Part shown: one piece after another, positions 47,868-58,127 of the stretch | Position numbering within the stretch: position 1 is the stretch's first letter | How the letters are laid out: each line of letters opens with the position of its first letter | Assembly (NCBI RefSeq): GCF_003201595.1 | Contig: NZ_QJJS01000020.1 | Location: 1-64,000, forward strand | DNA length: 64,000 nt | Origin: Sphaerotilus hippei | GTDB taxonomy: Bacteria; Pseudomonadota; Gammaproteobacteria; Burkholderiales; Burkholderiaceae_C | Direction of reading: 5' to 3' | Made by a program: the position numbers and the translations under genes | The notes under the pieces: generated by a model | The model's input: only the letters and a program-made list of their open reading frames with translations | Database searches by the model: none | Told to the model about the DNA's origin: nothing

Positions 47868-48771
47868 GGAACTTGCCGATCTCCACGTCTTCGAGCACCG
47901 CCAGGGCGTCCGGGGTCTGCACGGCCAGCGAGCAGTACAGGCTGACCAGGTAGGAGGCGATGGCGCTGCGGCTGATGCCCATGAAGCGCACGCTCAGGCC
48001 CGGGCTCTGCTCACCGGCCAGGCCGGGCTGGTACAGGCCGACCACGCCCTGGCGCTTGTCGCCCACGCGCAGCAGGATGATCTTGGTCTTGCCATCGGCC
48101 ACCGGCACCTTGTCGCTCGGGATCAGCGGGATGCCGCGCCAGGTCAGGAACTGCGAGCCGAACAGGCTCACGGTCGGCGGCGGCACGCCGCGGCGCGTGC
48201 ACTCGCGGCCGAAGGCGGCGATGGCCAGCGGGTGCGTCAGGAAGAAGGCCGGCTCCTTCCAGACCTTGGTCAGCAGCTCGTCCAGGTCGTCCGGGGTCGG
48301 CGCGCCGGTCAGCGGGTAGACGATCTGGTCCGGGTGCACGCTGGCCAGCAGGCCGTAGTCGGCGTTGTTGATCAGCTCGCTTTCCTGCTTCTCCTTGATC
48401 GTCTCGATCGTCAGGCGCAGCTGCTCCTTGATCTGGTCGTGCGGGCTGCTGTACAGATCGCTCACGCGGGTGTGCACGTCCAGCACGGTGGAGACCGCGT
48501 TCAGGAAGTACTCGCGCGGCGCGGCGTCGTAGTCGACGAAGGTCTGCGGCAGCTCGGACTCGTCGCGCTTGGCGCAGGCGACATGCACCGAGGCCGGGTT
48601 CTTCACCTGGTTGAGGCGATAGATGCCCGCCTCGACCGGCAGCCACTGCAGCAGGTGGGTCAGCCAGCGCGGGCTGATGGTCGACAGGACCGGCGTGGTC
48701 TTGGTGGCATTGGCCAGCTGCCGCGCGGCAGCATCGCCCAGCGCGAGCTGGGTGGGGACGGTATCCGCCAT
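47842..48771 (-). CDS. srpI: Family 2A encapsulin shell protein (SrpI-like)
   Basis: A 309-residue HK97-fold shell protein. It matches SrpI-type encapsulins: LALGDAAARQLANATKTTP, the SPRWLTHLLQWLPVEAGIYRLNQV segment, VDYDAAPREYFLNAVSTVLDVHTRVSDLYS, and FMGISRSAIASYLVSLYCSLAVQTPDALAVLEDVEI. The extended N-terminal arm is the family 2 trait. No cyclic-nucleotide-binding insertion is present, so it is 2A rather than 2B. A CAGGAG ribosome site precedes the ATG. Subunits of this family assemble into T=1 compartments. Confidence 0.95.
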   Translation of the reverse strand: MADTVPTQLALGDAAARQLANATKTTPVLSTISPRWLTHLLQWLPVEAGIYRLNQVKNPASVHVACAKRDESELPQTFVDYDAAPREYFLNAVSTVLDVHTRVSDLYSSPHDQIKEQLRLTIETIKEKQESELINNADYGLLASVHPDQIVYPLTGAPTPDDLDELLTKVWKEPAFFLTHPLAIAAFGRECTRRGVPPPTVSLFGSQFLTWRGIPLIPSDKVPVADGKTKIILLRVGDKRQGVVGLYQPGLAGEQSPGLSVRFMGISRSAIASYLVSLYCSLAVQTPDALAVLEDVEIGKFHDYPDTYK

Positions 48772-48835
48772 GGGGGAAGACTCCTGAGGGGAAGGTGGAG
48801 GAAAGAGAAGGGAAAGGGGCTTCTTCGAAAAACGA

Positions 48836-48863
48836 ATGAGCTCATGCGCTCAACGACTGAGCG
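48836..48863. promoter_or_regulatory. Palindromes between the XRE regulator and shell gene
   Basis: ATGAGCTCAT (48836-48845) is a perfect palindrome, followed by CGCTCA-N5-TGAGCG (48847-48863). Both lie in the 134-bp gap upstream of the shell gene, the only sizeable gap in this run of genes. They may mark a separate promoter/operator for shell and cargo, or a weak terminator for the upstream genes. Confidence 0.4.
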
Positions 48864-48905
48864 AGTGTCGGCAAGGCCGCCGGGCGCTTCAACCGGCTAT
48901 CGCCA

Positions 48906-49163
48906 TCAAACGGCCATGCCCCGGGACGGGACCGCCTGCTGCAGCATCTCGCAACGCACCAGCAGGCCGGGCAGGCTGACGTCCAGCGCCTGGGCCAGCT
49001 TGGCCACGGTCGCCAGCGAGGGCATCACGCAGCCCCGTTCGATCTCGCCCAGGTAGCTGCGGTTGAGATCGGCCCGCAGGGCCAGCTCCTCCTGGGACCA
49101 GCCCTGTGCATCACGCAGCTGGCGCACGGCCAGGCCGAAGCGGGCACTGAGCGCCTGGCTCAT
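48906..49163 (-). CDS. Small XRE-family transcriptional regulator
   Basis: An 85-residue protein that is little more than a Cro/C1-type helix-turn-helix (LRDAQGWSQEELALRADLNRSYLGEIERG, then SLATVAKLAQALDVSL). The ATG overlaps the acetyltransferase stop by 4 bp, so it is made with the cysteine-synthesis genes. It probably controls the sulfur/encapsulin genes on either side; the target and any effector are unknown. Cysteine C45 and C71 are present but form no clear site. Confidence 0.85.
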   Translation of the reverse strand: MSQALSARFGLAVRQLRDAQGWSQEELALRADLNRSYLGEIERGCVMPSLATVAKLAQALDVSLPGLLVRCEMLQQAVPSRGMAV

Positions 49164-50091
49164 GTCGGACCTCCGGTCGTCGACTCCTGCTGCGAGCGGG
49201 CCTGCGTGACCTGGCTGCCCGGCGGCACGCTGTGCGTGAGCCAGACGTTGCCGCCGATGCTCGAGCCCCGACCGATGGTGATGCGGCCCAGCACGGTGGC
49301 TCCGGCGTAGATGACCACGTCGTCCTCGACGATCGGATGGCGCGGCTCGCCCTTGGTGAGCTGGCCTTCGCCATCGACGCTGAAGCGCTTGGCACCGAGC
49401 GTGATGCCCTGGTAGAGGCGCACCCGCTCGCCGATCACGGCCGTCTCGCCGATGACGATGCCGGTGCCATGGTCCATGAAGAAGCCCGCACCGATGCGTG
49501 CGCCCGGGTGGATGTCGATGCCGGTGGCCGCATGGGCCTGCTCGGCCACGATGCGCGCCAGCAGCGGCACGCCCAGCTCGTAGAGCTGGTGGGCGATGCG
49601 GTGGTGGATCATCGCCTCGATGCCCGGATAGCACAGCAGCACCTCGTCGACGCTGCGGGCGGCCGGGTCGCCCCGGAAGGCCGCCAGCACATCGCTGTCG
49701 AGCAGGCTGCGCAGCGCCGGCAGCGCGGCCGCGAAGTCGCGCACCAGACGCAGCGCCTGGCCGTCGAGGTCCTGCTCGGTCTGGGCGGTCTGGCGGGTGC
49801 GCGCGTCGTGGCGCAGCTCCAGCCGGACCTGGGCCAGCAGGGCCTGCAGCACGGTGTCGAGCGTGTGGCCGACGTAGTAGTCCTCGCTCTCCTGGCGCAG
49901 GTCGGGCGGGCCCAGACGCATCGGGAACAGCGCCCCGCGCAGGCCCGACAGGATCTCGGCCAGGGCCTCGCGCGAGGGCAGCTCGCGCCCGCCCGGTTCG
50001 AGCGAACGCCCCTGCTGCTGGCGCCAGCGCTCGCGGGCAGCCCGCAGGTCGCTGACCACCTTCTCCAGGTCAAATCCGTTCGGGCGGCCGC

Positions 50092-50095
<4 letters not shown>
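49160..50095 (-). CDS. epsC: Serine O-acetyltransferase (EpsC/SrpH type)
   Basis: A 311-residue enzyme. An N-terminal helical domain (about 1-170) is followed by a left-handed parallel beta-helix of hexapeptide repeats with [44 protein letters not shown]. The catalytic histidines lie in DIHPGA and MDHGTG. It makes O-acetylserine for the adjacent cysteine synthase. Length and sequence fit the EpsC/SrpH group that accompanies family 2A encapsulins. It overlaps both neighbours by 4 bp. Confidence 0.9.
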
Positions 50096-51072
<977 letters not shown>

Positions 51073-51108
51073 GGCCTCTTTCCGATGGAATGCAGATGGG
51101 GGTGGGGA

Positions 51109-51576
51109 TCAGTCCTGGATCCAGGGCAGGTCGTGGAAACGCCAGCCATCGGCATGGCCCCGCTGCTGGCTCGCATCGATCTCGCCCTCGAAGCCTTCCA
51201 GCACGTTGAACACCTGCGTGAAGCCGGCCTTGGTGGCCGCCTCGGCGGCCAGCGCCGAGCGCTTGCCGCTGCGGCACAGCAGCAGGATCACACCGTCCTT
51301 GCCGACCTTGGCTTCCAGCTCGCGGGTGAACCTGGGGTTGCGGGTCAGGCTGGTGCCGGTCGCCCAGGGCACATGGACGCTGCCCGGCACATGGCCCACG
51401 AACTTGCGCTCCTCGGCACTGCGCACATCGACCAGCGTGGCCACGCCGGCATGGGCCAGTGCCCAGGCATCGGCCGGGGGCACGCCGCCGGCATGGGGCA
51501 GGCTGGCCTGGCTGGCGGCCTCGCGGGCCTGCTCCAGCAGGGTCGTTTCAATGGACGCGGTCAGCACGGCTGTCAT
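51109..51576 (-). CDS. Rhodanese-like sulfurtransferase
   Basis: A 155-residue single-domain rhodanese. The active-site loop is C101-RSGKRS within VILLLCRSGKRSALAA; DVRSAEERKFVGHVPGSVHVP is the typical first half. It would carry persulfide sulfur between proteins. It is first in the minus-strand sulfur genes, with GAGGAA before ATG 51576. Rhodaneses frequently accompany 2A encapsulin desulfurase loci. Confidence 0.9.
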   Translation of the reverse strand: MTAVLTASIETTLLEQAREAASQASLPHAGGVPPADAWALAHAGVATLVDVRSAEERKFVGHVPGSVHVPWATGTSLTRNPRFTRELEAKVGKDGVILLLCRSGKRSALAAEAATKAGFTQVFNVLEGFEGEIDASQQRGHADGWRFHDLPWIQD

Positions 51577-51858
51577 CTCGATTCCTCATGCGGCGCCGGC
51601 GGGGGGGTCGGGCTCGGCGGCTGGTGGTTAAAGGCATCAAACAGCGTCGAGCGTAAGGACGCCCCATCCAGCGACGAACGAAGGATTGCGAGCTTCGTCA
51701 TGCAGAAAACGAGCAAGCGCAGCCCGTCGACCCGATGAATGCCTGCCGCATAAACATTCACGTTCGTCTTCGTTCACGGGCCGATCCGGGCGCACTAACG
51801 TCATGGCTCGTCACGTCTTGTGTTGATGTGTTCACACCCCACCACCCAGGAGCTGCCC
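51577..51858. promoter_or_regulatory. Divergent promoter region of the sulfur genes
   Basis: This 282-bp gap is AT-richer than its flanks and contains inverted repeats: GACGAA-N15-TTCGTC (51673-51699) and TGAATG-N13-CATTCA (51736-51760). Further TTCGT repeats continue to 51776. The layout suits a sulfur- or cysteine-responsive regulator (LysR-type or the local XRE), which cannot be decided by eye. Confidence 0.4.
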
Positions 51859-52404
51859 ATGACCTCGCCACCTCGTGTGCTGATCGTGCCCGGACTGCAC
51901 GACAGCGGGCCCGCGCACTGGCAGACCTGGCTGCAGGCACGGGTGGCCGGCGCGCTGCGGGTCGAGCAGCAGGACTGGCACACCCCGGACCTGGACCGCT
52001 GGAGCGCACGCCTCACCGAGGTGCTGACGCAGCAGCCGCCCGGTCCGTGGATCGTGGTGGCACACAGCTTCGGCTGCCTCGCGCTCGCCCGGCACCTGCT
52101 GCTGCACCCCGACAGTCCGGTGCAGGCCGCGCTGCTGGCCGCACCGGCCGAACCGGACAAGTTCGGCGTCAGCGCCCTGCTGCCGCACGACAGGCTCGGC
52201 GTGCGAGCCACCCTGGTGCTGAGCGACACCGATCCCTGGATGAGCCCGGGCAGCGCACGGCGCTGGGCCGGCCGCTGGGGTGCCCGGGCCGTCGCGCTGG
52301 GCGACGTCGGGCACATCAACAGCGACAGCGGCTTCGGGCCCTGGCCGCTCGCGGAGCAGTGGGTGGCCCGGCAGCAGGCGACGCCAGGGCTGCTGGCCGC
52401 CTGA
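51859..52404 (+). CDS. RBBP9/YdeN-family serine hydrolase
   Basis: A 181-residue small alpha/beta hydrolase with the family opening [21 protein letters not shown], nucleophile S70 in [10 protein letters not shown], and the late [16 protein letters not shown] histidine motif. The substrate is unknown. ATG 51859 has AGGAG upstream. It is divergent from the rhodanese gene and upstream of the sulfate-binding protein gene. Confidence 0.85.
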   Translation: MTSPPRVLIVPGLHDSGPAHWQTWLQARVAGALRVEQQDWHTPDLDRWSARLTEVLTQQPPGPWIVVAHSFGCLALARHLLLHPDSPVQAALLAAPAEPDKFGVSALLPHDRLGVRATLVLSDTDPWMSPGSARRWAGRWGARAVALGDVGHINSDSGFGPWPLAEQWVARQQATPGLLAA

Positions 52405-52481
52405 GTCCTCGCCCCGCCGCGGCATCCGGTGCACGGGCCGGAGGCCCTGCTTCATTCAATAATCAGATAAGCAGCGAAGTT

Positions 52482-52501
52482 TTCATTCGTTCTTCAATGA
52501 A
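52482..52501. promoter_or_regulatory. Inverted repeat upstream of the sulfate-binding protein gene
   Basis: TTCATT-N8-AATGAA lies in an AT-rich patch (about 52450-52510) starting 72 bp before the ATG. The T-N-A symmetry is compatible with a LysR-type (CysB-like) regulator. TTCATT also occurs at 52451. Confidence 0.4.
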
Positions 52502-52553
52502 GTCGACTTTCCTACGATGCGAGACATCCCCTCCCCGCTCGAAGGAATCCCTC

Positions 52554-53564
52554 ATGTCCCGTCGTCTCGCCCTCCGCACCGTCCTGGCCGCCGCGGCACT
52601 GTCGCTGTCCGCCGGTGCGGCCCTGGCCAAGGATTTCACGCTGCTCAACGTGTCCTACGATCCGACACGTGAGCTTTATCAGGATTTCAACAAGGCGTTC
52701 GCCGCCCAGTACAAGGGCAAGACCGGCGACACCGTGTCGGTGAAGGTCTCGCACGGCGGCTCGGGCAAGCAGGGCCGCTCCGTCATCGACGGGCTGGAAG
52801 CCGACGTGGTCACGCTGGCCCTGGCCTACGACATCGACGAGATCAGCGACAAGGCCCGGCTGCTGCCGCCCGACTGGCAGAAGCGCCTGCCGCACAACAG
52901 CTCGCCCTACACCTCGACCATCGTCTTCCTGGTGCGCAAGGGCAATCCCAAGGCGGTCAAGGACTGGGACGACCTGACCCGCCCGGGCGTGGCCGTGGTC
53001 ACGCCCAACCCCAAGACCTCGGGCGGCGCCCGCTGGAACTACCTGGCCGCCTGGGGCTATGCCAAGAAGAAGTTCGGCTCGGACGCCAAGGCCCAGGAGT
53101 TCGTGCAGAAGATCTTCGCCAACGTGCCGGTGCTCGACACCGGCGCCCGCGGCTCGACGGTGACCTTCGTCGAACGCGGCATCGGCGACGTGCTGCTGGC
53201 CTGGGAGAACGAGGCGCTGCTGGCCATCAAGGAACTGGGGCCCGACAAGTTCGACATCGTCGCCCCGTCGCTGTCCATCCTGGCCGAGCCGCCGGTGGCC
53301 CTGGTCGACAAGGTGGTCGACAAACGTGGCACCCGTGCGGTCGCGCAGGCCTACCTGGACTACCTCTACTCCCCGGAAGGACAGGACATCGCCGGCCAGA
53401 ACTACTACCGGCCGATCGATGCGAAGGCCGCCGCAAAGTACGCCCGGCAGTTCCCCAAGCTGGAGCTGTTCCGGCTGGATGACGTCTTCGGCAGCTGGCG
53501 CGAGGCCCAGAAGGTGCACTTCAGCGATGGCGGCAGCTTCGACAAGGTCGTGACGCGCCGCTGA
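52554..53564 (+). CDS. sbp: Sulfate ABC transporter substrate-binding protein
   Basis: A 336-residue periplasmic sulfate/thiosulfate-binding protein. Signal peptide [15 protein letters not shown], then [50 protein letters not shown] and the [18 protein letters not shown] motif. It feeds sulfate to a CysTWA importer, none of which is in the window. A strong terminator follows, so it is probably transcribed alone. Confidence 0.93.
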   Translation: MSRRLALRTVLAAAALSLSAGAALAKDFTLLNVSYDPTRELYQDFNKAFAAQYKGKTGDTVSVKVSHGGSGKQGRSVIDGLEADVVTLALAYDIDEISDKARLLPPDWQKRLPHNSSPYTSTIVFLVRKGNPKAVKDWDDLTRPGVAVVTPNPKTSGGARWNYLAAWGYAKKKFGSDAKAQEFVQKIFANVPVLDTGARGSTVTFVERGIGDVLLAWENEALLAIKELGPDKFDIVAPSLSILAEPPVALVDKVVDKRGTRAVAQAYLDYLYSPEGQDIAGQNYYRPIDAKAAAKYARQFPKLELFRLDDVFGSWREAQKVHFSDGGSFDKVVTRR

Positions 53565-53610
53565 ACGCGGCTCGCCGACGGGCCGCGGCCGTGCGGCCAG
53601 GCCTCCTGCC

Positions 53611-53646
53611 CGAGAGGGGCCTGCACGTTCGTGCAGGCCCCTCTCG
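53611..53646 (+). terminator. Strong hairpin terminator after sbp
   Basis: A perfect 16-bp stem (CGAGAGGGGCCTGCAC / GTGCAGGCCCCTCTCG) closes on a GTTC tetraloop and is followed by TCCTTG. It lies 47 bp after the sbp stop. Confidence 0.75.
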
Positions 53647-53687
53647 TCCTTGCTCGTCCGGCGAGGACCATCATGACGGAAGCTTCC

Positions 53688-53716
53688 TTGTCCGGCGCGG
53701 TCCCGCCGCCTATCCT
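53688..53716 (+). promoter_or_regulatory. Putative sigma-70 promoter
   Basis: TTGTCC and TATCCT are spaced by 17 bp, ending 33 bp before the ATG of the small membrane protein. It follows directly after the sbp terminator. Confidence 0.4.
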
Positions 53717-53749
53717 GAAACCCACTCAACGGCAGCAGGCGATGCAGCG

Positions 53750-53905
53750 ATGGAACCCTTGTCCGACGATCTGATCCTGTGGCTGGGCATCGTGGTCTTC
53801 GTCGCGCTGCTGCTGTTCCCCAGGTGGCACGACCGGGAGGCCGGGACGGGCGAGGCGCCGCCTCGGGATCAAGCCGACCGGGATGTGCAGCCCCCGTTCC
53901 ACTGA
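53750..53905 (+). CDS. Small single-pass membrane peptide
   Basis: A 51-residue candidate: a short acidic N terminus, one helix (ILWLGIVVFVALLLFPRW), then a charged hydrophilic tail. A promoter-like element lies upstream, and the next gene begins 24 bp later in the same direction. No family is recognised and the ribosome site is weak, so it may not be real. Confidence 0.4.
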   Translation: MEPLSDDLILWLGIVVFVALLLFPRWHDREAGTGEAPPRDQADRDVQPPFH

Positions 53906-53929
53906 TGCCGTCGACCACGTCCCCCGAAC

Positions 53930-54754
53930 ATGTGCCAACTCTTCGCGATGAACAGCAGCCGCCCCGTGACGGTGAACGCCGCCCTGGGGGCCTTCACGGA
54001 CCGGGGTGGCCGGACCGGGGATCACGTCGACGGCTGGGGCATCGCCTTCCACGAAGGCCGGCGCAGCCGGGTCTTCCTGGATGACCGCCGCGCCTGCGAC
54101 TCGGCGCTGGCGGCTTTCCTGGGCCTCTACCCGATCCAGGCCACCACCGTCATCGCCCATGTGCGCAAGGCCACGCACGGACAGCCGGACCTGGTGAACT
54201 GCCACCCCTTCCAGCGCGAGTGGCGCGGCCGGCTCTGGTCCTTCAGCCACAACGGCAAGCTCGTCGACTACCAGCCGGTGCTGTCGGGCGACTACCTGCC
54301 CGTGGGCGAGACGGACAGCGAGAGGGCCTTCTGCTGGCTGATGGAGCAGCTGCGGCAGCGCCTGCCCGGCCGCGGCTCGCCCCGCTGGCAGGAGGTGGCA
54401 CCGGTGCTGGCCGAACTGGCCACCGCCATCGGCCAGCACGGCGAGTTCAACTTCACCCTCACCGATGGCGAGGCGCTCTACGCGCTGGGGGCCACCCGCC
54501 TGGCCTGGACGCAGCAGCCCGCGCCGCTGCACGTGCTGCCACGATCCGGCGAGGGCGACCGGCCCGGACCGGGACGCCCGCCGCGGGGTCCGCAGCGGAT
54601 CGTGCAGGTCGCCACCGAGCCGCTGTCCCACGGCGACCGCTGGCAGGTCTTCACCCCCGGCGAGCTGAAGGTGTTCACCCGGGGAGAGGCGATCTGGTCA
54701 CGGCAGCTGGACCTGCCGCGGCCGCAGCCCCATCCGGCCGCGCTCGCGGCCTGA
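53930..54754 (+). CDS. Class II glutamine amidotransferase
   Basis: A 274-residue Ntn-type amidotransferase with the nucleophile C2 exposed after Met removal (MCQLFAMNSSRPV). Other signatures are GDHVDGWGIAFHEG, AHVRKATHGQPDLVNCHPF and FSHNGKLVDYQ. It matches the stand-alone YafJ/EgtC-like group, whose acceptor substrates are mostly unknown. The ATG has no strong ribosome site. Confidence 0.88.
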   Translation: MCQLFAMNSSRPVTVNAALGAFTDRGGRTGDHVDGWGIAFHEGRRSRVFLDDRRACDSALAAFLGLYPIQATTVIAHVRKATHGQPDLVNCHPFQREWRGRLWSFSHNGKLVDYQPVLSGDYLPVGETDSERAFCWLMEQLRQRLPGRGSPRWQEVAPVLAELATAIGQHGEFNFTLTDGEALYALGATRLAWTQQPAPLHVLPRSGEGDRPGPGRPPRGPQRIVQVATEPLSHGDRWQVFTPGELKVFTRGEAIWSRQLDLPRPQPHPAALAA

Positions 54755-54766
54755 GCGCCGCCGCCG

Positions 54767-54788
54767 CCCGCCCGCCCGCCCGCCCGCC
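54767..54788. repeat. Short CCCG tandem repeat
   Basis: Five and a half copies of CCCG lie just after the amidotransferase stop, within the 233-bp gap before the phosphate transporter gene. A CGCAGA-TAG-TCTGCG hairpin is at 54941-54955 in the same gap. Confidence 0.7.
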
Positions 54789-54987
54789 AGTGCGGGCCGG
54801 GACACGGCCCGGCCCGTCGACCGGAGGCTGCGGCGCGTCGACACACGGATGTCACGATCGATCCGACGGGATGCAAGGGTTTTCAGGCAGGCGCCGGAGA
54901 GTGGGCCTAGACTGAAGGGGCGGATTCATCACCAGGATCACGCAGATAGTCTGCGGGTATGGCGATGGCTCCGGCATCCGGACCCAC

Positions 54988-56655
54988 ATGCTCCATCTCC
55001 TCAATCTCCTGGCTGCGATCGCCCTGCTGGTGTGGGGCACGCAGATCGTGCGCACCGGCGTGCTGCGGGTCTTCGGTGAAAGCCTGCGCAGCCTGCTGTC
55101 GACCAGCATGGGCCGCTGGCCCGGCGCGATGCTCGCCGGCATGGGCGTGACCTGCCTGGTGCAGTCGAGCACGGCCACCTCGCTGATCGTCGCCTCCTTC
55201 GTCGGCAAGGGCCTGGTGAGCACCGCCTCGGCGCTGGTGGTGATGCTGGGAGCCGACATCGGCACCAGCCTGATGGCGGTGGTCTACTCCTTCGACCTGT
55301 CGTGGCTGTCGCCGCTGCTGATCTTCCTGGGCGTGATCGCCCATGTGTCGGGCGACAAGTCGACCAGCGGACGCGTTGGCCAGGTGGGCATCGGGCTGGG
55401 GCTGATCACGCTGGCCCTGCAGCTCATCGTCGCCAGCACCCGCCCGCTGGTGGAGTCGCCGGTGGTGCACACGCTGCTGGTGTCCATCCCCAACGAGATC
55501 CTGGCCGAGCTGTTCGTCGGCGCGCTGCTGGCGGTGCTGTCCTATTCGAGCCTGGCGGTGGTGCTGCTGACGGCCACGCTGGCTGCCGAGGGCATGGTGC
55601 CGCTGCCCGTCGCGCTGGGCCTGGTGCTGGGCGCCAACCTGGGTCGGGCGCTGGCCTCGGTGCTGTCGACGCTGCGCTCGGACGTGGCCACCCGTCGCCT
55701 GCCGATGGGCAATCTGGTGTTCAAGCTGCTGGCCTGCCTGCTGATCGCCCCGTGGCTGCCGCAGGTGCACACGCTGCTGCGGGAGCTGCTGCCGACGGCG
55801 CAGCAGCAGGTCGTGCTGTTCAACCTGGCCTTCAACGTCGCGCAGGCGCTGCTGTTCGTCGGTTTTGCCGGCCTGCTGGCCCGCTCGCTGGAGCGCTGGA
55901 TGCCCACGCCCGACCAGCCCGACGACCGGACTCCGCGCCACCTCGACAAGCTTGCGCTGGACACGCCCTCGCTCGCGCTGAGCTGCGCCGCGCGCGAGGC
56001 GCTGCGCCAGGCCGATGCGGTGGAGACCATGCTGCGCGGCATCCTGCCGGTGATCCGCCACAACGACCTGGAACGGGCCGAACAGCTGCGCCGCATGGAC
56101 GACGTGGTCGACAGCCTCTACACCGCCATCAAGCTCTACCTGACGCAGATCTCGCGCAACGCGCTGTCCGAGCGCGAGAGCCGCCGCTGGACCGAGATCG
56201 TCTCGTTCACGATCAACATGGAGCAGATCGGCGACATCATCGAGCGGGTGCTGCAGGACATCGAGGACAAGAAGATCCGCAAGAACCGGCGGTTCTCCGA
56301 CGCGGGCATGGCCGAGATCTGCCACCTGCATGAGCGGCTGACCGCCAACCTGCGCCTGGGCATGAGCGTCTTCCTCGATGGCCACATGCGCGATGCGCAG
56401 CGGCTGCTCGAGGAGAAGGCGCGCTTTCGCGAGCTCGAGCACGAGTACGCCGCCAGCCACCTGGCGCGGCTGCAGGACAACACCGCGCAGAGCATCGAGA
56501 CCAGTTCGCTGCACCTGGACCTGATCAGCGACCTCAAGCGCATCAACTCGCACATCTGCTCGATCGCCTACCCGATCCTGGAGGCCGCCGGCGCCCTGAC
56601 GCCGACCCGGCTGCGGGCCTCGCGCCTGGCGCCGCTGGACGAGGAGCCGCACTGA
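54988..56655 (+). CDS. Na/Pi cotransporter with PhoU-like domain
   Basis: A 555-residue protein. Residues 1-300 hold two inverted repeats of the NptA/PNaS family with the paired motifs GVTCLVQSSTATSLIVASF and LSYSSLAVVLLTATLA. Residues about 330-540 are a cytoplasmic helical PhoU-like domain (LRQADAVETMLRGI, EQIGDIIERVLQDIEDKKIRKN). Such proteins move phosphate with sodium, mostly outward or for homeostasis. No clear ribosome site precedes the ATG. Confidence 0.9.
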   Translation: MLHLLNLLAAIALLVWGTQIVRTGVLRVFGESLRSLLSTSMGRWPGAMLAGMGVTCLVQSSTATSLIVASFVGKGLVSTASALVVMLGADIGTSLMAVVYSFDLSWLSPLLIFLGVIAHVSGDKSTSGRVGQVGIGLGLITLALQLIVASTRPLVESPVVHTLLVSIPNEILAELFVGALLAVLSYSSLAVVLLTATLAAEGMVPLPVALGLVLGANLGRALASVLSTLRSDVATRRLPMGNLVFKLLACLLIAPWLPQVHTLLRELLPTAQQQVVLFNLAFNVAQALLFVGFAGLLARSLERWMPTPDQPDDRTPRHLDKLALDTPSLALSCAAREALRQADAVETMLRGILPVIRHNDLERAEQLRRMDDVVDSLYTAIKLYLTQISRNALSERESRRWTEIVSFTINMEQIGDIIERVLQDIEDKKIRKNRRFSDAGMAEICHLHERLTANLRLGMSVFLDGHMRDAQRLLEEKARFRELEHEYAASHLARLQDNTAQSIETSSLHLDLISDLKRINSHICSIAYPILEAAGALTPTRLRASRLAPLDEEPH

Positions 56656-56682
56656 CGCCCGGCGCGGGGCGGCGGGCGGCGC

Positions 56683-58095
56683 TCAGCCGTCGCCCAGCTC
56701 CGCCGCGATCTCCAGCAGCTGCTGCGGGGTCGGCTTGTCCCAGCGCTCGCCATGGGCGCCACGCGCATACCAGCGCACCATCTCCGGCCGCACCATCGGG
56801 TGGTGCCAGCCGCTGACCTGCAGGCGGCGGCGGATCGACGGATGCGCATTGCGTGCATCCATGTCGGCCAGCAGATCCGCCGACAGGCGGGCCTGGGCCT
56901 CGGCCGACATCGCCAGGATCTCCTCGGTGATCGCCGCGCGGCGGCGCTGCATCCACTCTTCGGTCCACTTGGCCTGCCGCTTGGCCGGCACGAGACGCAG
57001 GTCCTGCACGGCGTCCTGTTCCGCGGTGGCCTGCTCGGCCACCTGCTTGGCCTGCTGGGCCACCTCGCCCGGCATCAGCGAGCGCAGATAGCGGTAACGA
57101 TCCCGCAAAGGCTCCGGATAGGCGGTGGCCACGCGCCGGGCCAGCGCGGCCAGGCCGGACTGCACGGCCGCCGCGCCGAACTCGCCGATCAGGTCCTCGG
57201 CCTTGTCCTCGTCGATGCCCTGCTCGCGGGCCCTGGCCACCAGCGTCAGGTCGACCGGCTCGGGCGGTGTGGCCAGCGGCAGCGAGGCCTGCTTCTTGGG
57301 CCGGATCAGGAACTGGATCTCGTCGACGAAACGCCCGCTCTTGTGCTCGACCAGCTCGACCTCCAGGTCGGTGATGGCCGACACCTCGGCGATCGCCGGC
57401 TTGAGCGTGTCGCGCTTGAAGATCCGATATTCGAGCCGTGCGGTCCGCTCGGTCTCGGGCTGGCCGGTCAGCACCGGACGCCACCAGCGCCAGGCCTGTC
57501 GCGCCGTGCGCCCGATGTCCTTGTAGCGCGCGCAGATCTCGTAGAGCGCGATGCCGGCGTGCGAGCGCAGCTGGCTGATGATCTCCAGCTTCAGCCGCGC
57601 GAAGACCGTGGGCTGCAGCAGCTCCTGCTTCAGGTTGACCGCGTAGGACCATTCGATCCAGACCTGGCCACGCTCCTTGGTGAGCTTGGCATGCGACAGC
57701 AGGCCGCTGACGTTCCAGGCCGTGCCCTCGCCGGTGGTCGGCGACTGCCACTCCACCGTGGTCGACACCATGGCCCGCAGGTGCTTCTTGATCAGCGCAT
57801 GGTCGTTGGAGTCGAAGTCGACGCCCTTGACGATGCGCTCCAGCGGCGCCCGGTAGACCTCGCTCTCGAGGCCCTGCATCTGGGCCTCGAACAGCAGCAC
57901 GTTGTAGCTCTTGCGGCCCAGCGAGGTGATGCGCGCGGACTTGGGCACGATCGCCAGCGTGTTGACCGGCTTGCGGATCGTGGGCGAGACCGCCGGGCTG
58001 GCCGCAACGGCCCGGCGCGAGCGGGCACGGGCCGGGCGCTCGGACTCCTGGACCAGCGCGACCGGCGCTGAGGTGGGCTCGTCAAGATCGGACAT
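56683..58095 (-). CDS. Rep_3-like replication initiator protein
   Basis: A 470-residue initiator resembling those of Burkholderiales megaplasmids and second chromosomes. After a basic N-terminal tail come NTLAIVPKSARITSLGRKSYNVLLFEAQMQG and two winged-helix-like segments (YAVNLKQELLQPTVFARLKLEIISQLRSHAGIALYEICARYKDIGRT). It should bind the iteron-like repeats just upstream and open the origin. The start is set at 58095 (MSDLDEP); an ATG at 58113 would run into the inverted repeat thought to be its operator. Confidence 0.8.
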   Translation of the reverse strand: MSDLDEPTSAPVALVQESERPARARSRRAVAASPAVSPTIRKPVNTLAIVPKSARITSLGRKSYNVLLFEAQMQGLESEVYRAPLERIVKGVDFDSNDHALIKKHLRAMVSTTVEWQSPTTGEGTAWNVSGLLSHAKLTKERGQVWIEWSYAVNLKQELLQPTVFARLKLEIISQLRSHAGIALYEICARYKDIGRTARQAWRWWRPVLTGQPETERTARLEYRIFKRDTLKPAIAEVSAITDLEVELVEHKSGRFVDEIQFLIRPKKQASLPLATPPEPVDLTLVARAREQGIDEDKAEDLIGEFGAAAVQSGLAALARRVATAYPEPLRDRYRYLRSLMPGEVAQQAKQVAEQATAEQDAVQDLRLVPAKRQAKWTEEWMQRRRAAITEEILAMSAEAQARLSADLLADMDARNAHPSIRRRLQVSGWHHPMVRPEMVRWYARGAHGERWDKPTPQQLLEIAAELGDG

Positions 58096-58127
58096 GCGGC
58101 AACTGTAGCGCACAGGTGAAGCATCGA

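Noticed and set aside
47842-48771. Naming the shell gene a Crp/Fnr or membrane protein
   Set aside because: Older databases label SrpI-like proteins this way. The sequence has no nucleotide-binding or HTH motif and matches the encapsulin pattern.
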